From: Antennarius striatus
Lineage: Eukaryota > Chordata > Actinopteri > Lophiiformes > Antennariidae
Direction of reading: 5' to 3'
DNA: 64,000 nt
Assembly (NCBI RefSeq): GCF_040054535.1
Contig: NC_090785.1
Coordinates: forward strand, 8,312,501 to 8,376,500
The position numbers were made by a program, and so were the translations under genes. How positions within the stretch are numbered: the stretch's first letter is position 1; each line of letters starts with the position of its first letter. The notes beneath the pieces were generated by a model that saw nothing but the letters and a program-made list of their open reading frames with translations, had not been told where the DNA came from and ran no database searches. Below are positions 35,624-50,440 of this stretch, piece after piece.

Positions 35624-37349
35624 ACTCATTTATTGCATCATTACTATTGTCAGCAGACATGTTTTACATATATGCGCTAAAGACTCAATCTACCTGTATT
35701 ACAACAGAGGACAATTTACAGATGATCTTGGCAAACCTGGAAGGGAGTAAACAAAGTGGGAGAACTATGAATGGCTTTGTAGAAGGAAAGCAAACTTAAG
35801 TACGTCCAATCCTTGTCGATCCGAGCAAATAAAGTCACTCTTAAATTGAGAGAAGAATTACAAATAAGAACCCCCAGGTTGGCATCTTAAACAAGGCGAC
35901 ATGCCCTTTTAGTTATTTAAGTGATGATTACTGAGAAAAAGAGAAAGGCCTTTGGGATGTCATCATTGACTGTATCGGTGATAGGTTGAGAAAACCTGTC
36001 AGATCTGATCCAGAATACATGAAGCTACACAGATGTCTGACTTTACTCTGAGACCCACCTTCTCTGGGCCACAGAAACCTGAGAGGGGTTCCTCATTGTT
36101 TTATGTTCCTTTTACATAAACATATTCATCCTTGGCCACTCCATTTTTATTTAAACCATCTTCGTCCGTCTGACCTCTCTCTTCAGGTCAAAGCAGAGGA
36201 GACAAAAATAATTTGTTGCAGCACTTCACAAAACACTTTAAAACACCATTTTATCTTCTTCACCAGGCAAAACTCTCATCTTCTTGTGGAGTTGATCCCC
36301 CTCCAGCCATCGGTCCCTGGTTCTCCTTTAGGGCCTTGAGGGTACGTGTTCAGGCCGACTTCCAATCAGCATGATGTCATGTCAGCTTGGCAACAAGAGC
36401 TGTAAAAGGAAAGGGGTGAAAAAAGCAAACAGACAGTTAGCAAAAACAGAACTGAGGAATGCAAACTGAATAAGATGAAATCCATCATGATGGAGGCGGG
36501 AGAGCGTGTCTCCTCATATCTGTAAGCTAGTCTGAAATCAATGGAAGACGTGCGAGGCAGTCTGTAGCTGAGACTGGAAGTCATCCCATACTGATAATGT
36601 GACTTCCCCAACCTCTAGTGACTAACTCTAAACATCTCTGGATAAATGTAAAGGAGGCATCTGTGATATGATGTGACAGCAGGAATATTAATCCAAATAG
36701 GCAAAATTATCAAGTCACTTCACAGATTGTCCTCAAACTGGTTAAATGTTGGTTCTCTGTAGAAGGCTGTTGGTCGCAGATGTTCTAAAAGAAAAATATT
36801 TGGATTTGCAAACATATTTTCCTGGTAAAGTGTTGAAGAAAAATATGTTACTCACTTGGGAATTTAACAAGAGCGGATAAATTTAAAGTTCTCTGTTCCT
36901 CGCGAAAAAAAAAAACTTCACACACAGCCTCCCACCATGATGAAAAGGTCGACGTCAACATTTTTGAGGGGAACTCAGGAATGATCCAAATGTGGGTTTA
37001 ATATGCGAGTAATTTTAACTGATCCCACATGGGAGAAATCACGTTATGGATGCTAGAAATACTGTGAGATGTCAGTCGTTGGACGGGACCAGAAGAGTGT
37101 CTTTCATGTTTGATCACTACTGATAATCGAAGTGAAAGGGTCTGGAGTCACACCAGACAAACAGCTGTTCCACATCTTGGAAAACGTCAGTCAGATAACA
37201 GGCTTACGCAACGCAAACCCGTAGTTATCACAACTAAACCCTTTAAAAACATCAATGAATAAATACTACAAAAACAGAAAACCTGATGTGTCCTGTTGCG
37301 GTGGGCGGCGACTCCAAACCACTACAGATTGATCAAACTTCAATAATCT

Positions 37350-37371
37350 GTTTCCATGGAAACATGGAAAC
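37350..37371. promoter_or_regulatory. RFX X-box-like palindrome with an extra half-site
   Basis: GTTTCCATGGAAAC (37350-37363) matches the X-box consensus exactly and is followed at once by another ATGGAAAC half-site (37364-37371). No gene lies within several kilobases, so an enhancer role would be distal. Binding is not shown. Confidence 0.35.
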
Positions 37372-37761
37372 AAAGCACTCAGGTAATTTGAGTCGAAGAA
37401 CAAATCTGGTGTAAAGGACTCTGTAAACAGACCCAAATATTTACAGCCTCAGCCTGGAGAACATTCCCACCAACACTCTCCTGTACGAGGTTCTCCGTCA
37501 TGCACAGAGACGTCAGAGTAGACTCCAACCTCCCACCTCCATGTCGCTGACTGAAAGCCTAAGTATTGAATTATGATCGTTGGCATCCAGTCGGTTTGCA
37601 CAGAGAAGTCTCAACCAGTGCAGTCACTTATTCTTGAATAGATTTGAGTTTGTGGAGCAGCGTTCCAAACAACAACCTCTCACATCATCCTAACTAATCA
37701 AATCAAAGTTTGAGGCAAGAAAGGATCTTTACATGTCTCCGAAGTTTGATTATCTTTGATG

Positions 37762-37793
<32 letters not shown>

Positions 37794-39925
37794 ATGTATA
37801 TATACTGTACCTATCCATATATATCTATTGCAGCAATATTACAACGGCCACGTTGGCTGCCAAAGTAAAATCTGCAGCGTTTATGTTTTTATGTTTCCAT
37901 GTTGTAAATATATGTCATATTAATGTGTTTGATACGTTTTTTCTTCTGTTGCGTAAAACGGCTGCTGGGTCGCAAAACAAATTTCTGCACCAGCTGACAA
38001 ATAAAATTCATGTGCATGTTCATGTTCAACAGTACGAGGCTTCAAAAAATCTCTCAAAAAGATAGACGTTGTTTTTACAGCTGCATTAATGGACTTTTGT
38101 TCTGTATTAGCAAACAGTTGCTAGAGTAACCATCCAGCTGTTATGGAGCAATATTACTTATAGAAGAGATGCGTCTGACTGTTCAATAAATGCTGACATT
38201 TAATCCCATATCAACTCAACCACCTTCTGAGAAAATATCTGTCTCCACAGCATGTTAGCTTTTCTCCTAGCTATGTTAACCAGCTAGGGTTAACATAACA
38301 GGCATTTTCACAACATGTTTTGTGTGCAACAAAATACGAGCTACAAGGAGAGGAGAAAAGAAAAGAAAAGAGAAAAGAAGAGAAAAGACGTCACTGACAA
38401 TCACTTTGGAACAGGGACGGTAAATTGTTAAAAAAGCACTGCTATTGGCATGTGTAAAACAGGCCGGAGGTCGATGATCGACTTGTCACAAAAGAATTGG
38501 TCATAAATAGTTTTCCTGATAATCATTTCTACGGTCACCTCCTGAGTAAACACCAATCAAAGACCTACGGAGCACCGGAACATTCAGAATGTTTTGGAAT
38601 GTTATCACCTCAGCTCTCGTCTGCAGCGGCCAAAGCTCCCACACAGTTAGCAGTGAGGAAGGCTTGATAACGGCCATTGTGGTGTCTGTTAACTGAGCAC
38701 TGGAATCCAGGCAGTGTGTGTGCATACAGAGGGGGTGGTGGTGTAGACATTTCCATCCTTAAACCCAAAAACACCAAGAAAAGCCCCACTGAAATGTCAC
38801 AAGTGCTTGTCAGCAACAGTGAAGGTAGGAAACTGTATTTTAGACAACTGTGAGTTCATGTTCGATTTGTATTCGTCTGCTTCGCTCCACCTGCAAACCA
38901 GAGCCAACGATCTGCCAGGTCTGGTTGTGTTCTTATCTGCAGCTCCTCTCAGTTACATGCAAAAATCCATTGTGTGACACTGCTGCACCTTGAAACACAG
39001 CATCGCAGCGGTTTGCTCACAAAGTTGACGTTTGCTTGGCAAGAAACATCTTGCTTGAATGAAGAGAAACAGGGCCATCTCGCTCCAGGCGGACACTCCC
39101 TTCCTACAAACTAATTAAAGTTTGTACCAAGGGATAAATTATCAGAACACGTGTTCACATCTAACATATCTACAGGGCCACTGCATATCACACAGCAATA
39201 CAGCCAGCATTCACTCCCAGAGGCTGACACAGGACCCCTGAAAGCCCTGGAGCTCATTTTCCTGAGAATAATACTCTATGCAGATCAACCACAAACTGGA
39301 TTCCAGTCTGCCGTATCTCTGCTTAGAGCTCAGCTGCAGCTCATTGTGCATTAAAGTCATGGCCGCTAGGGATAAATTCAAAAGACATTACACATTGCAG
39401 AGATTAGCAGGCCCAAAAAGACATCAGGGCTATGACAAACATTCAAAGTGGCAGCTGTTTAATGAATCTAACTTATATAAAGGTTATCCGCAGTTAGATG
39501 AACAAAAAGCTCAGAAACGAAAGCGAGAAAGAGAGTCTTGAATGATTACGAGAGCTTTACAAATTTAGGTCTGTTCATAATAAACAAGTGAGTCCAAAAA
39601 ACCCCATAAAAAGCCAAGGAAAACAAAAAACATGGAGATCCATTTGGAGGAGACGGAGAAAGAGACGTGCAAAAACCAAACAGCCAAAACACTTCATAAA
39701 AGTCTCAGTTGTGTGCACCTTTCCTATTTTTAATGATTCATAAAATATTGTAGAAGTAGTTATAGTGATTGTGCAACAGGACCCAAAAAAATCCAACCTG
39801 TTGCTATCACTTTGCACATCGATCCAACGGACGCTGTGCACCGTTCATTTTTCTATGAAGCATGCAAAAGGCGGTAAGAAGGGGGACAACAGTCGGCGAT
39901 TGTACAAATAAAGAGGGTTCTCTCC

Positions 39926-39970
39926 CTGGTCAGCTCGTACACACAGCAGCTGTGGGTACGAGCTGACCAG
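39926..39970. repeat. Short perfect hairpin
   Basis: CTGGTCAGCTCGTAC (39926-39940) is exactly mirrored by GTACGAGCTGACCAG (39956-39970). Inside, after an A/G mismatch, CACAG pairs with CTGTG around a CAG loop. Total stem is 20 pairs with one mismatch. Confidence 0.8.
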
Positions 39971-41515
39971 TCTGATCTCAGTGCAGGAGAGGCTGGGCTG
40001 CAGCTGTGTGTTCTCACATCTCAACGCTCTCCATCAACCCATTACTGTTGTCCTTTGAGTTTTACAGCCACGTGCACCACAACCATGGGCCGATGTTGAA
40101 CTCCAGCCAAACGCAGAGAACATTAAGCAGCGATGAAGCAGCAGTGAAGCACAGCAGACATCAACGCTCAAGCGGATCAGTTTATCCATCTTGTTGATGT
40201 TGAAAACATCCTGAAACCGTGCAGCTCCACACTGTCCTCCACAAAGAAACCAGAATCGTCCATTATCATGGAACTATGTGTCACTTTTTATGTTTATGTT
40301 GGGATTGTCTGTTTAAGGTAATCGGTTTACACATTACAATAAACAGATTATTCTTTGCCAAATTTGAATTTATGGGAGATGTAGTCTGGCAAATCTCAGT
40401 CATGAATCCTGAAATTATTTTCAAGTCTGTCATCATGTAAACTGCTGCAGCGAAAGAGAAAGAAACCATTTCTAAGCACCGATATGTCACTTAGATTAGT
40501 GTTCAGGTCTAAAACAGACCGGCCTGGGTAATAACATGGAATCATATGCATCCCTTAGTAGCTCAACAAGTTTACGTGATTGAAGATATCTAACCTCAAA
40601 GCGGTGGAAACGCCCCATCCTGCATTTTAGGTGTACGTTCTCCAGGAGCAGGACAAAGAAATGCTGGATGAGAGAGTCAATGAATTATATTAGATGCTCA
40701 CAGCCCTGATTGCTCCACTGACGGAAGCTCATGTATTTGTTTGAACTGTATACTAAATGAAACCGCTGCCGATTTTAGCTCCACAATGTGCTCTTCATTG
40801 TTAGTTTAACATCTAGGCGATGCAGGAGGGATGTCTTCCTACTCAGACATGTCAGACTTGACTCAGAGGGTTTAATGATAAATTTAGAGGTAGCAGTTTT
40901 GTTGATGGACTTCCCTGAATTTATTATCTTCATCATTCTTTCACCTAAAAATTCCTGCCATAAAGATAATCTCGTATTCAAGAAGTTGAATAAATTACTG
41001 TTGCTGTTTATCGTCTGTTCTATTTTCCTTCCTGCATGCAGTCAAGCACTTCGCCTCTTCTAGGTCCGTGCAGACAGAGGGTGATGTTTAATTTACGAGC
41101 CTGTGCTTGTTGCCGAATGACTGTCAGCTTAAAGTGTGACGGTTCACCACAGAACCCAAAGGACTCCGGTCTGCTAGGAGTCCCAGACGCCTCCTCATAA
41201 ATAATGTTGATGCATTTAGCATGAAATCACCTCATAAATATATTAATACATGTTCTCTAACTGTTGCACAATCGGTTTTCACTCTTGACAGCTACCAATG
41301 ATCGTATCTGGTTTTACAGTCTTTATAATCTTTAACATCTTTCTGCTCCTCATTGACTGGATCGACCTCTACATGATGTCATCGTCACACACCTTCCCTC
41401 ACCCGACCCCGTAGGTTTCACTGAGGTTTGTGTCAGGGGTCATCATCTGTTGGCACGGTCCCAGTCATAATGCAATGCTGCTGTCACAGACGTCATCACC
41501 TTCCAGATTCTCATC

Positions 41516-41533
41516 GGGGGGGGGGGGGGGGGG
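41516..41533 (+). repeat. Poly(G) tract of 18
   Basis: An uninterrupted run of 18 G, able to form a G-quadruplex and prone to length error in sequencing. Confidence 0.9.
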
Positions 41534-44500
41534 TGTGCAAGCATGACCAATCTTCATATGCTGACAATCATTGCAACCCTACCTTACACCCAAACACACA
41601 CAGTGACTTTACAGTATATCTCTGTCTATGAGTGAGTGGTGTGTTTATGTATGCTCACAAATATTTGTTCATAACAGTCCTGTGTGGTTTCTTTGTTCCT
41701 TACTCTTAGCTGCTGTATATATTCCTGTTCATGTACATTAAGAGAAATGAAAAACATTGATTTTGTGTTCTGACTCAATTTTTGAAAAATTTTGAGCCGT
41801 TCAAGTAGTTTTTGCTTCTCTTTCATTGTTTTATATTTTGTTTTTGGTATTTTAAACTGAGTAGGAACTTTTCGTAACAATAAATATGTAGTGGGCTTTT
41901 TATTATTTCCAGTTATTTTATTAACAACAGGAATAGCACTTCACTCATAATGAAAGCATTTTAGTTGGTTGCAGCCTTCCTGGTGACTTCAGTGTCCTCA
42001 GATTACATTTAAAGCAGGGAAAACGGCAAACGCAGCACCGTCTGTACAGAACATGGTATGACCCATCTAAATGATCATTTTCTCTTCCTGTAAGAAAAAA
42101 GACAAACATTCGTGAACCTTCCTCCATTAAATTAGAGCCCGATCACCTCTATAACAATGGACACCATCTGACTTTTCATTTGCTGCCCTCAGCATTAGAG
42201 CAGCTGCTTCTGCCGCTGCAGGGAGGCAGAAGTCAAAGTGAGCAAATGTCAAAGTGCAGTCAGTCACATGTGGATTTTGGAATTGTGAGTATCATAAAGA
42301 GAATGCAGGAAATGTTTCCTCGTGTCAAGGATGTGGAGGATCGATTAGCATAATGAATAGTGTAGACATAAACAAGAAACAAACAATCTGAAGCCATTTG
42401 TTTATTTATAGTCGCTCAGACAACATGTCACGGACAGATGCAGCTTCCTGTCATGAGTCACAAAGACTCGGATTAGCAGGAAGTAAAATATAAAAGTGAG
42501 TACAGAGATGAGCTCAGAAATCTAGGACCCTATACTGTTTTGTCTGTTAAAATATGTTTTTTTTTCTTCGTTGTTCTCTTTCATCTCTTTGTTAGATGTA
42601 CTCAGAAAGATGGATGACTTGATCCACCCTCGTTTCTTTATTCAATCTGGGTTCTCTTTGTGGTTTCTTTGGCTGTGGCAATGGGAAACTCCGAAATGTT
42701 CAACAATGTCATTCATGTTGAGAGTTGACATTCAGTGTGTGTTTCTCTGAGGGCTGAGCAGCGTGACCCGACACTCTCTTATTGAGTTTCAGTGTCCGAT
42801 TCAAGTGGGTCAAGGCGCTGAGAGCTAGTCATGCTGTACCTGACTGTGTTTTTGTGATTCCTTCGTGCACCTAGAAATGTAAGGATTGCTACAGCTGCCT
42901 CAGCATGTGCAGCATATTTGCTGCGCCCCATATGGTAAACGGCGTGTGGGAGCGAGGCCAGGTATCTTAATCCCCATCACCCTCAGGATTCCCCACCAAG
43001 AGATCCCATTAGAGAGGATAAAAGCTGTAATGTAGTCCAAAGAGGTGCGGTGGATTTGTGGTGCGCTTCAACCCCTCAAGGCCAGCAATGACCTCCATCT
43101 GATCCCACACTTACTGGAATAACAGCTCTGGCTCCAGCAGGAAGTGTAAAAGAGCGCTGAACTGTAAAGAGATTTGATGTCTTGATGAACAATATACACA
43201 CAGCAACAACCGCAGTAAAGCGTAGGAACCATACACTGCTGCAAATGATCAAAAGCATACAGTGGGGACGGCAGAGGAGTTTTCTCTTAGAAAATAAATG
43301 TGTGACTATGTGGAGCAATTTCTTAATATAATTTTATTTATTATTATAAAACAGTTTTGTAAAATAACAGTGGTATTTTAAAATGTGTTTTTAAGCAAAA
43401 CAAAATGATTCTCGCATGTTAATACTGAGGAATTTGATGGGAGGAAGCGTGTCTTCATTCCTCTCAGACGTGCAGGGCACTGTATGGCCCTGGGTCAGAC
43501 GCTGGTGTCACTGAGCAATAATCACACACAATGTGAACATGTGGAGCAATTCAATGACTGAATGCTGAGAAATTAATTCAGTTTAATGATGCCTGGAGAG
43601 AAAACAGAGAGAGTCAGAGCATGTAAATCAAAAAGTCAGAGATAAATTGATGTAAATTAGAACCTTCATCCTGAGTTGAAGCCAAATCTGTAAATACTGG
43701 TTGAATGAAACCACATAAAAGTCAGATTTATTGATTGCAAAGTATAAATGAGTCAAACGACTAAAAAAGGGAAACACTGATTAAAATAAAATTCAATGAT
43801 CCATACAAAAGCAGATTCACTTTTGTGATCATAATCTGCATAATCCATAGGAGACTCTGTGTAATGAGTGGGTCTGAATGTCTCTGGGCTGCATTCAGCA
43901 TGTTTGAACTCAGTCCTGTGAGTAATAACTTTGGCATGTTTCCCTCCATAACTCATTTCGTGCTTTACATTTTATATGAGGGTAAGAAAGTTTGCTCTGA
44001 GGTTGGAGCATTAAGTCTTATATAAACCATGAGGACACACCGTGTGAGCCGACTCAATAAAAAATGCTACTGTAAGAGAAAGAATATGTGGATCATCTGT
44101 GAGGCACATGCTGAAACAAACATGGCTCATTCAACAGTGACCTTTAACCTTCAGGTAAAGGTTTATCTTGACTTGGATGGTCAGTATGTTCAACAGTTTG
44201 GATCGCAGCAGGAAACATAGAATTACTCAGCACATGTATGATATAATAGTGTTACTATCATGGATAACAAGGCTAGGAATGTGATCACGGTGCCAACATT
44301 GAAATGAATTCAACTGTGGCTCGACTGGTTCTAAATGATCAGAAACTGAAGGAGGAAAATGTTGACCTCCATCTGGTAGGTCAACTCCCCAACCCAAATA
44401 CCTTTCAGTGGAAGAAGGGGCAGAATAAACAGAATTTCACAAGGAACTTACGTTTTTTTCTTTCCTGCTTCCTAAACTGAATACTGTAGGTCCTTTTTCT

Positions 44501-44566
44501 CCAACAGGAGATGTATGGAGTCATAAATAAGGTTTATTGCAGAAAAAGTGATAAAATGAACAAATG

Positions 44567-44596
44567 TCCATCCATCCATCCATCCATCCATCCATC
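44567..44596 (+). repeat. (CCAT)n microsatellite
   Basis: About seven tandem CCAT units. Confidence 0.9.
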
Positions 44597-44864
44597 ATGT
44601 TTTGCTTTTTAGTGCACGGTCATTGTATTCTAGAGCTCCTCTTTTAACTCTTCCCCAGTCATTCCTGGGGGGTATTGAAGCATTCCTGGGGTGGATGAGA
44701 CGTGACACCTCTCCAGTGAATTCTGGGTATTTCCTGAGGTCCAATAACACTCAGATGACATTTTAAAAAGATAAAACATCCAGCATGATAAAGATTATAT
44801 CATCCATGAAGTAGAGGATGTCTGGAAATGAAAAGCATCCCAAAATAAGTGTTAATGAGCATCA

Positions 44865-45260
44865 GATCAGATTAGACTTGATTTAACTTTATTGTCATGG
44901 CATCACAGGTACAAAGCAACTAAATGCAGTTTGCATCTAACGAGAAATGTGAAAGAGGCAATCAAATAATATATGGTCATAATACAGAGTGCAAAATATG
45001 AAAAGATGTATAAATATGATCCTACATGAATGTCTGTGGCTACATAGAAGCCATGACTGTGAAATATACAGAACATTCAGGAGGTTTACTGAAAACTTTT
45101 CAGGATTTTTTAGATTCTTTTAAATCTAGACTTTGGCTTCAGCCTAGAGTAACTGGAGGAGTCCAAGGCTGGGAGGTGAGCTAGAATAAATGTTTCCATC
45201 AGTCTCAGCAGTCTCTGGATGTTTCCTTCCATCTCTGCTCTGTGTGGAGGTGATATTCAA
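44865..45260. repeat. Probable dispersed fish repeat
   Basis: The segment beginning TTGATTTAACTTTATTGTCA with AAATGCAGTTTGCATCTAAC resembles a common teleost interspersed element, from memory. Neither ends nor duplications were found, so class and limits are unsure. Confidence 0.35.
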
Positions 45261-46588
45261 AGTTGAAGCCCTTTACAGTAACACATCATAAAGACCTGGA
45301 AAGCATGTGAGGTACTGAGAACGATTCAAAAGTTCACCTCCATGACGTGAAGTTATTTCAATATGATTCAGTCATCTGGGTGTATTGTTTTCCCTAATGA
45401 GCGCAGAAAAGTGATGTAGAGATAAAAAAGAGAGAAGCAGCAGCTTCTGAACACCCTGAAGGGTTGATTCCACCTCCTATCAGGGCTTCTGTTTTCACAT
45501 GTGGTCCTCCAGACTGTCATTGTAGAACAGACTCAAGGGAATACACACATGACAGTAGAGTCTGATTTAATGATGGATGCTGAATGAAAAGGCTTCTCTG
45601 TAATCCATGCTTTGACTTGTTTCTAATTCCTACATGCCGAGTCAAGTGTCAGAGGCATTAGCAGCCTCTTTCTACTGTATGTGCTCACCTCTGTGTGTGT
45701 GCGTGTGTGTGTGTGTGTTCACAGCTGGTTTTAATACAGCTGGTGATAAGAAAACAGAAACAGTGAGGGGAAAAAGGGATTCAGTGAGAAAATAACAGCT
45801 TACAAATACCTGTGACCCATCAGCTGGTTTCTATTCATCTCTTTACAGTATAAAATTAATTAGTACACTCTTGAAAAAAACATGAGCATGAAGTCTGTAT
45901 CAGAGGAATAGTTCAATATTGTGGTAAATATGCCTGCTGGATGTCAGTCACCTTAATGTAGAGCACGGAGTGGAAACATCCCTACTGCCTCTGTCAAAAG
46001 GTGACAGACTGGTTTTACAAAAGGGCTACAACATACCAGGGAAAAACAAAAGTAAATGGTGCATGTTGTTTATTTCAATATGGTATAAATTATAATATGA
46101 TAAAAGACATTTAATCATAAGCATCATCACTTTGTCCTTATCTGCAACCTGCAACTTGGTTATTGTGATCAGAAGGTGAGGAGAGAATATGATGAAAGGT
46201 TATTTTGTAAAAAAAAATGTTGATGATAACATGTGTGAAGAATGTGTGTGTGGTGTCCTTCAGTGTGACTGAACTGCACACGGGTCCATTGTGATCTGTG
46301 TCGCCACACATCCAGGGATTTTGCCTCAGCTGTTATGTTTGGGATAAATAATGGCGGGTGGTAAAAGCACACATACTTGCCAATGCTGAAGTCGTGTGCA
46401 GCAGTCCGTCACTTCAACCTGTCCTAATTCAGTGCAAGTGTTGTAATTATAGGAGACAACGTGAGCTGAGACGACGAGGAAGTCAGATTCACAAATTTGA
46501 AACAAGAATCTCACACAATCGCAAAATACAAGTATTTGTGTGGAACAGTTTAGCATTAATTTAAAAGATTTATAGCACCGCCTAGAGT

Positions 46589-47065
46589 AGAGGTGTCAAA
46601 CTAATTTTCACCGAGGGCCAAATCAGCATAATGGCTGTCCTCAAAGGGCCAGATGTAACTTATGAATGTAACTAAATGTAACTCAATGTAACGTAAAATA
46701 AATGTAACTAGTCCTTAATGTTAAATAACTCTGAATTTATTACTTATTCAAGTTACAAACATTACAGTTACACAGACTTTTTTTAAATTTCTCTCTTATA
46801 ACTTAAATCCTTTTAATTTGTCAGGTTATTAAACAACAAAACTCCATCAATCAAGGATCAACCTATTCAAGTGAATAAAGAAAAATAACATCAAACACAA
46901 GTTAGGACATTAATGAATTGTGGGAAATGTAGTTTTTAGTAAAAGCACACTTTTGACCTACAGTATTTATTATAGACACTCTGACTTTTAATGCTCTCAC
47001 AAGCCACATAAAATAATGTAGCGGGCCACATTTGGCCCCACGAGCCTCGAGTCCGACACATGTGG
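46589..47065. mobile_element. Nonautonomous hAT-type MITE
   Basis: The element is flanked by a perfect 8-base duplication CCTAGAGT (46581-46588 and 47066-47073), the hAT size. The ends are imperfect inverted repeats around GGTGTCAAACT and its counterpart CCGACACATGTGG. Internal text such as CCGAGGGCCAAAT and GCGGGCCACATTTGGCCC is typical of an abundant fish element. It has no coding capacity. TGGGAAATGTAGT at 46921-46933 is a perfect ZNF143/THAP11-type motif inside it. Confidence 0.8.
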
Positions 47066-47073
47066 CCTAGAGT

Positions 47074-48900
47074 GTGCACATTATGATATATTTGTAAATA
47101 TTCTATGTCTAATATAACATGATCATATACATATCCTAGCCACATACAGTACAATTGAACAAAGACTTTTTAAGATTAAATGATTCAACACTTTTCTGAA
47201 ACACTAAGTTCACTAAATCGGCTGACATTCCCTTCTGTTTGTCTCACAAGGGCTGGTGCTGTCAAATAAGTCAGATTTTGCAGGATGCTTTGCATGTGCT
47301 GTTGAACTCATGTCTGTGTTATTGTACTTGAGCAGCATTCTTACAACATGCCGTTGCCAAAGTGGGAGACGAGCCCAGAGAGACCAGCAGTGGCTGGACC
47401 GCAGCCTGCTGCAGTACACCCTAACAACTGGCTGCACGCGTCCTTCAGCTCATGTCGACCACGTGAAGCCATTCCTCCTGCTGCAGCTATGAATGTGGGG
47501 GATTTTAGCAGCACAGATTTCAACAGAGTGCCTCATCAGACACTCAAGCTAAAACACTGCTGATGGCTTCTGGGGTCAGCTTCTGTTTAGGCTTTACTTT
47601 CCACTGAACTCTGTCAAAATGCTGTTCAGCAAGAGCAAGTGGAAAATGTGATAAGATGTAGAATGACAAGCTGTTTCAACACAATAAAGGTTTGGAAGTA
47701 CAGTGTGTTAGAAATATGTGGTTGACTGCACTTTTCCAAAGGTGCATTGCCAGTGTCAACTGGAAACCTGGACTTTATACAGCGACGCATCAGAAGCAGA
47801 TTCCTGAGGCAGATGGGAAAAAGAGCTCAAGATCAGCCCAACAGAAAAACATTTTTTTAAAATCATACAACTGAAAGACTAAATCAGTTTTAACCATTTC
47901 TGAGTTTTCTGCTTGTTTACATTTAATCCATGTTCATCTGATGTTTTACAGATTGGTTTTGTCACTTTCACTTCTGTCAGTGCATTAGTCAAAGCAGCAG
48001 TGTTGATACTTCCATCCCATAGCAGGCCCGTCAGGCAGCCGTACGGAGAAACACTGCTACCTAGAGGTCTGTAAGTAAACCTACATTCAGTCTGATCCAT
48101 GGTATGGTCCAAGCACATGTACATTTTAGCAAAATGACTCCTTCACACAGCCGTGTGTGGTGACCGTTGAACACTGGTACCAGCAGAGCTCAGGTTCACC
48201 AGGATGGCCTTGGTGGTGATCCTCACTATCCTCCTGGCCACAGGCATCACCTTTGGCTTCCACATATACAGTATTTTCTCAGATTTTTTCACAACACGGA
48301 AATTCATGTATTTTATAATACGTTATACTGTTTACTGTAGTAACTGAAATTTGAAAAACATTCAGCTATGGGTTTATATCTCTCTTGACTCGTGAGCCTC
48401 CACAGTCCTTGGAGCGCTCCTTCATCTCTGCCATGACTTTCCACAAACCAGCTGCAGAGACCTGCTGTTTTCACCTGTCGAGTTGATTAAAGCAGCCGCT
48501 TCCAACAATTCAGTGTAATTGGGATGCTCTAGAACAGCCTGTACTATTTGGAATTGACTTAAACTTCAGGTTTTCCCATAGGCTGACAGATTGCGAAAAG
48601 TATGAATAATTTTGGATGTGTCACTTGTTTTTCAAGCCTAGATAAAAGTTGAGAAATATTTTTTCCACGATGCGTCTTACACATTAACTTATCTTTTGGG
48701 TTTCTCTTCCAATCAAGAAAAAAAGTTACTTTTATTGAACAAGCAAGTTAAGTCAAAATGAGTCAAAGGCTGAACATTTTTATCAGCTGCAGTTGAAAGA
48801 TATTACCTTGGATAATGAAATTTTAAAGCCTAAATAAAATGAATCTGAATTATACTGAAAAAGATGCTAATATAGCCAAGTCCTGCTGATATAGTAAAAT
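47074..48900. other. Gene-poor region, right part
   Basis: Several overlapping short open frames at 47213-47563 and 47879-48124 have no recognised similarity. A 47-codon frame at 48204-48347 begins with a hydrophobic helix. Nothing here is firmly a gene. Confidence 0.45.
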
Positions 48901-48914
48901 AAAGAATCAAAACT

Positions 48915-50440
<1,526 letters not shown>

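Larger units (their letters stand above)
35624..44560. other. Gene desert, middle part
   Basis: No exon or RNA gene was recognised. Contents noted: perfect RFX-like palindrome at 37350, TG/TA microsatellite at 37758-37805, GAAAA-rich run at 38350-38390, hairpin at 39926-39970, an 18-base G run at 41516-41533, and a low-repeat stretch at 42890-43050 that could be conserved noncoding DNA. Confidence 0.5.

Noticed and set aside
47213-47563. Overlapping open frames on both strands at 47.2-47.6 kb
   Set aside because: No frame shows a family motif or splice structure; three frames open together suggests a local composition effect.
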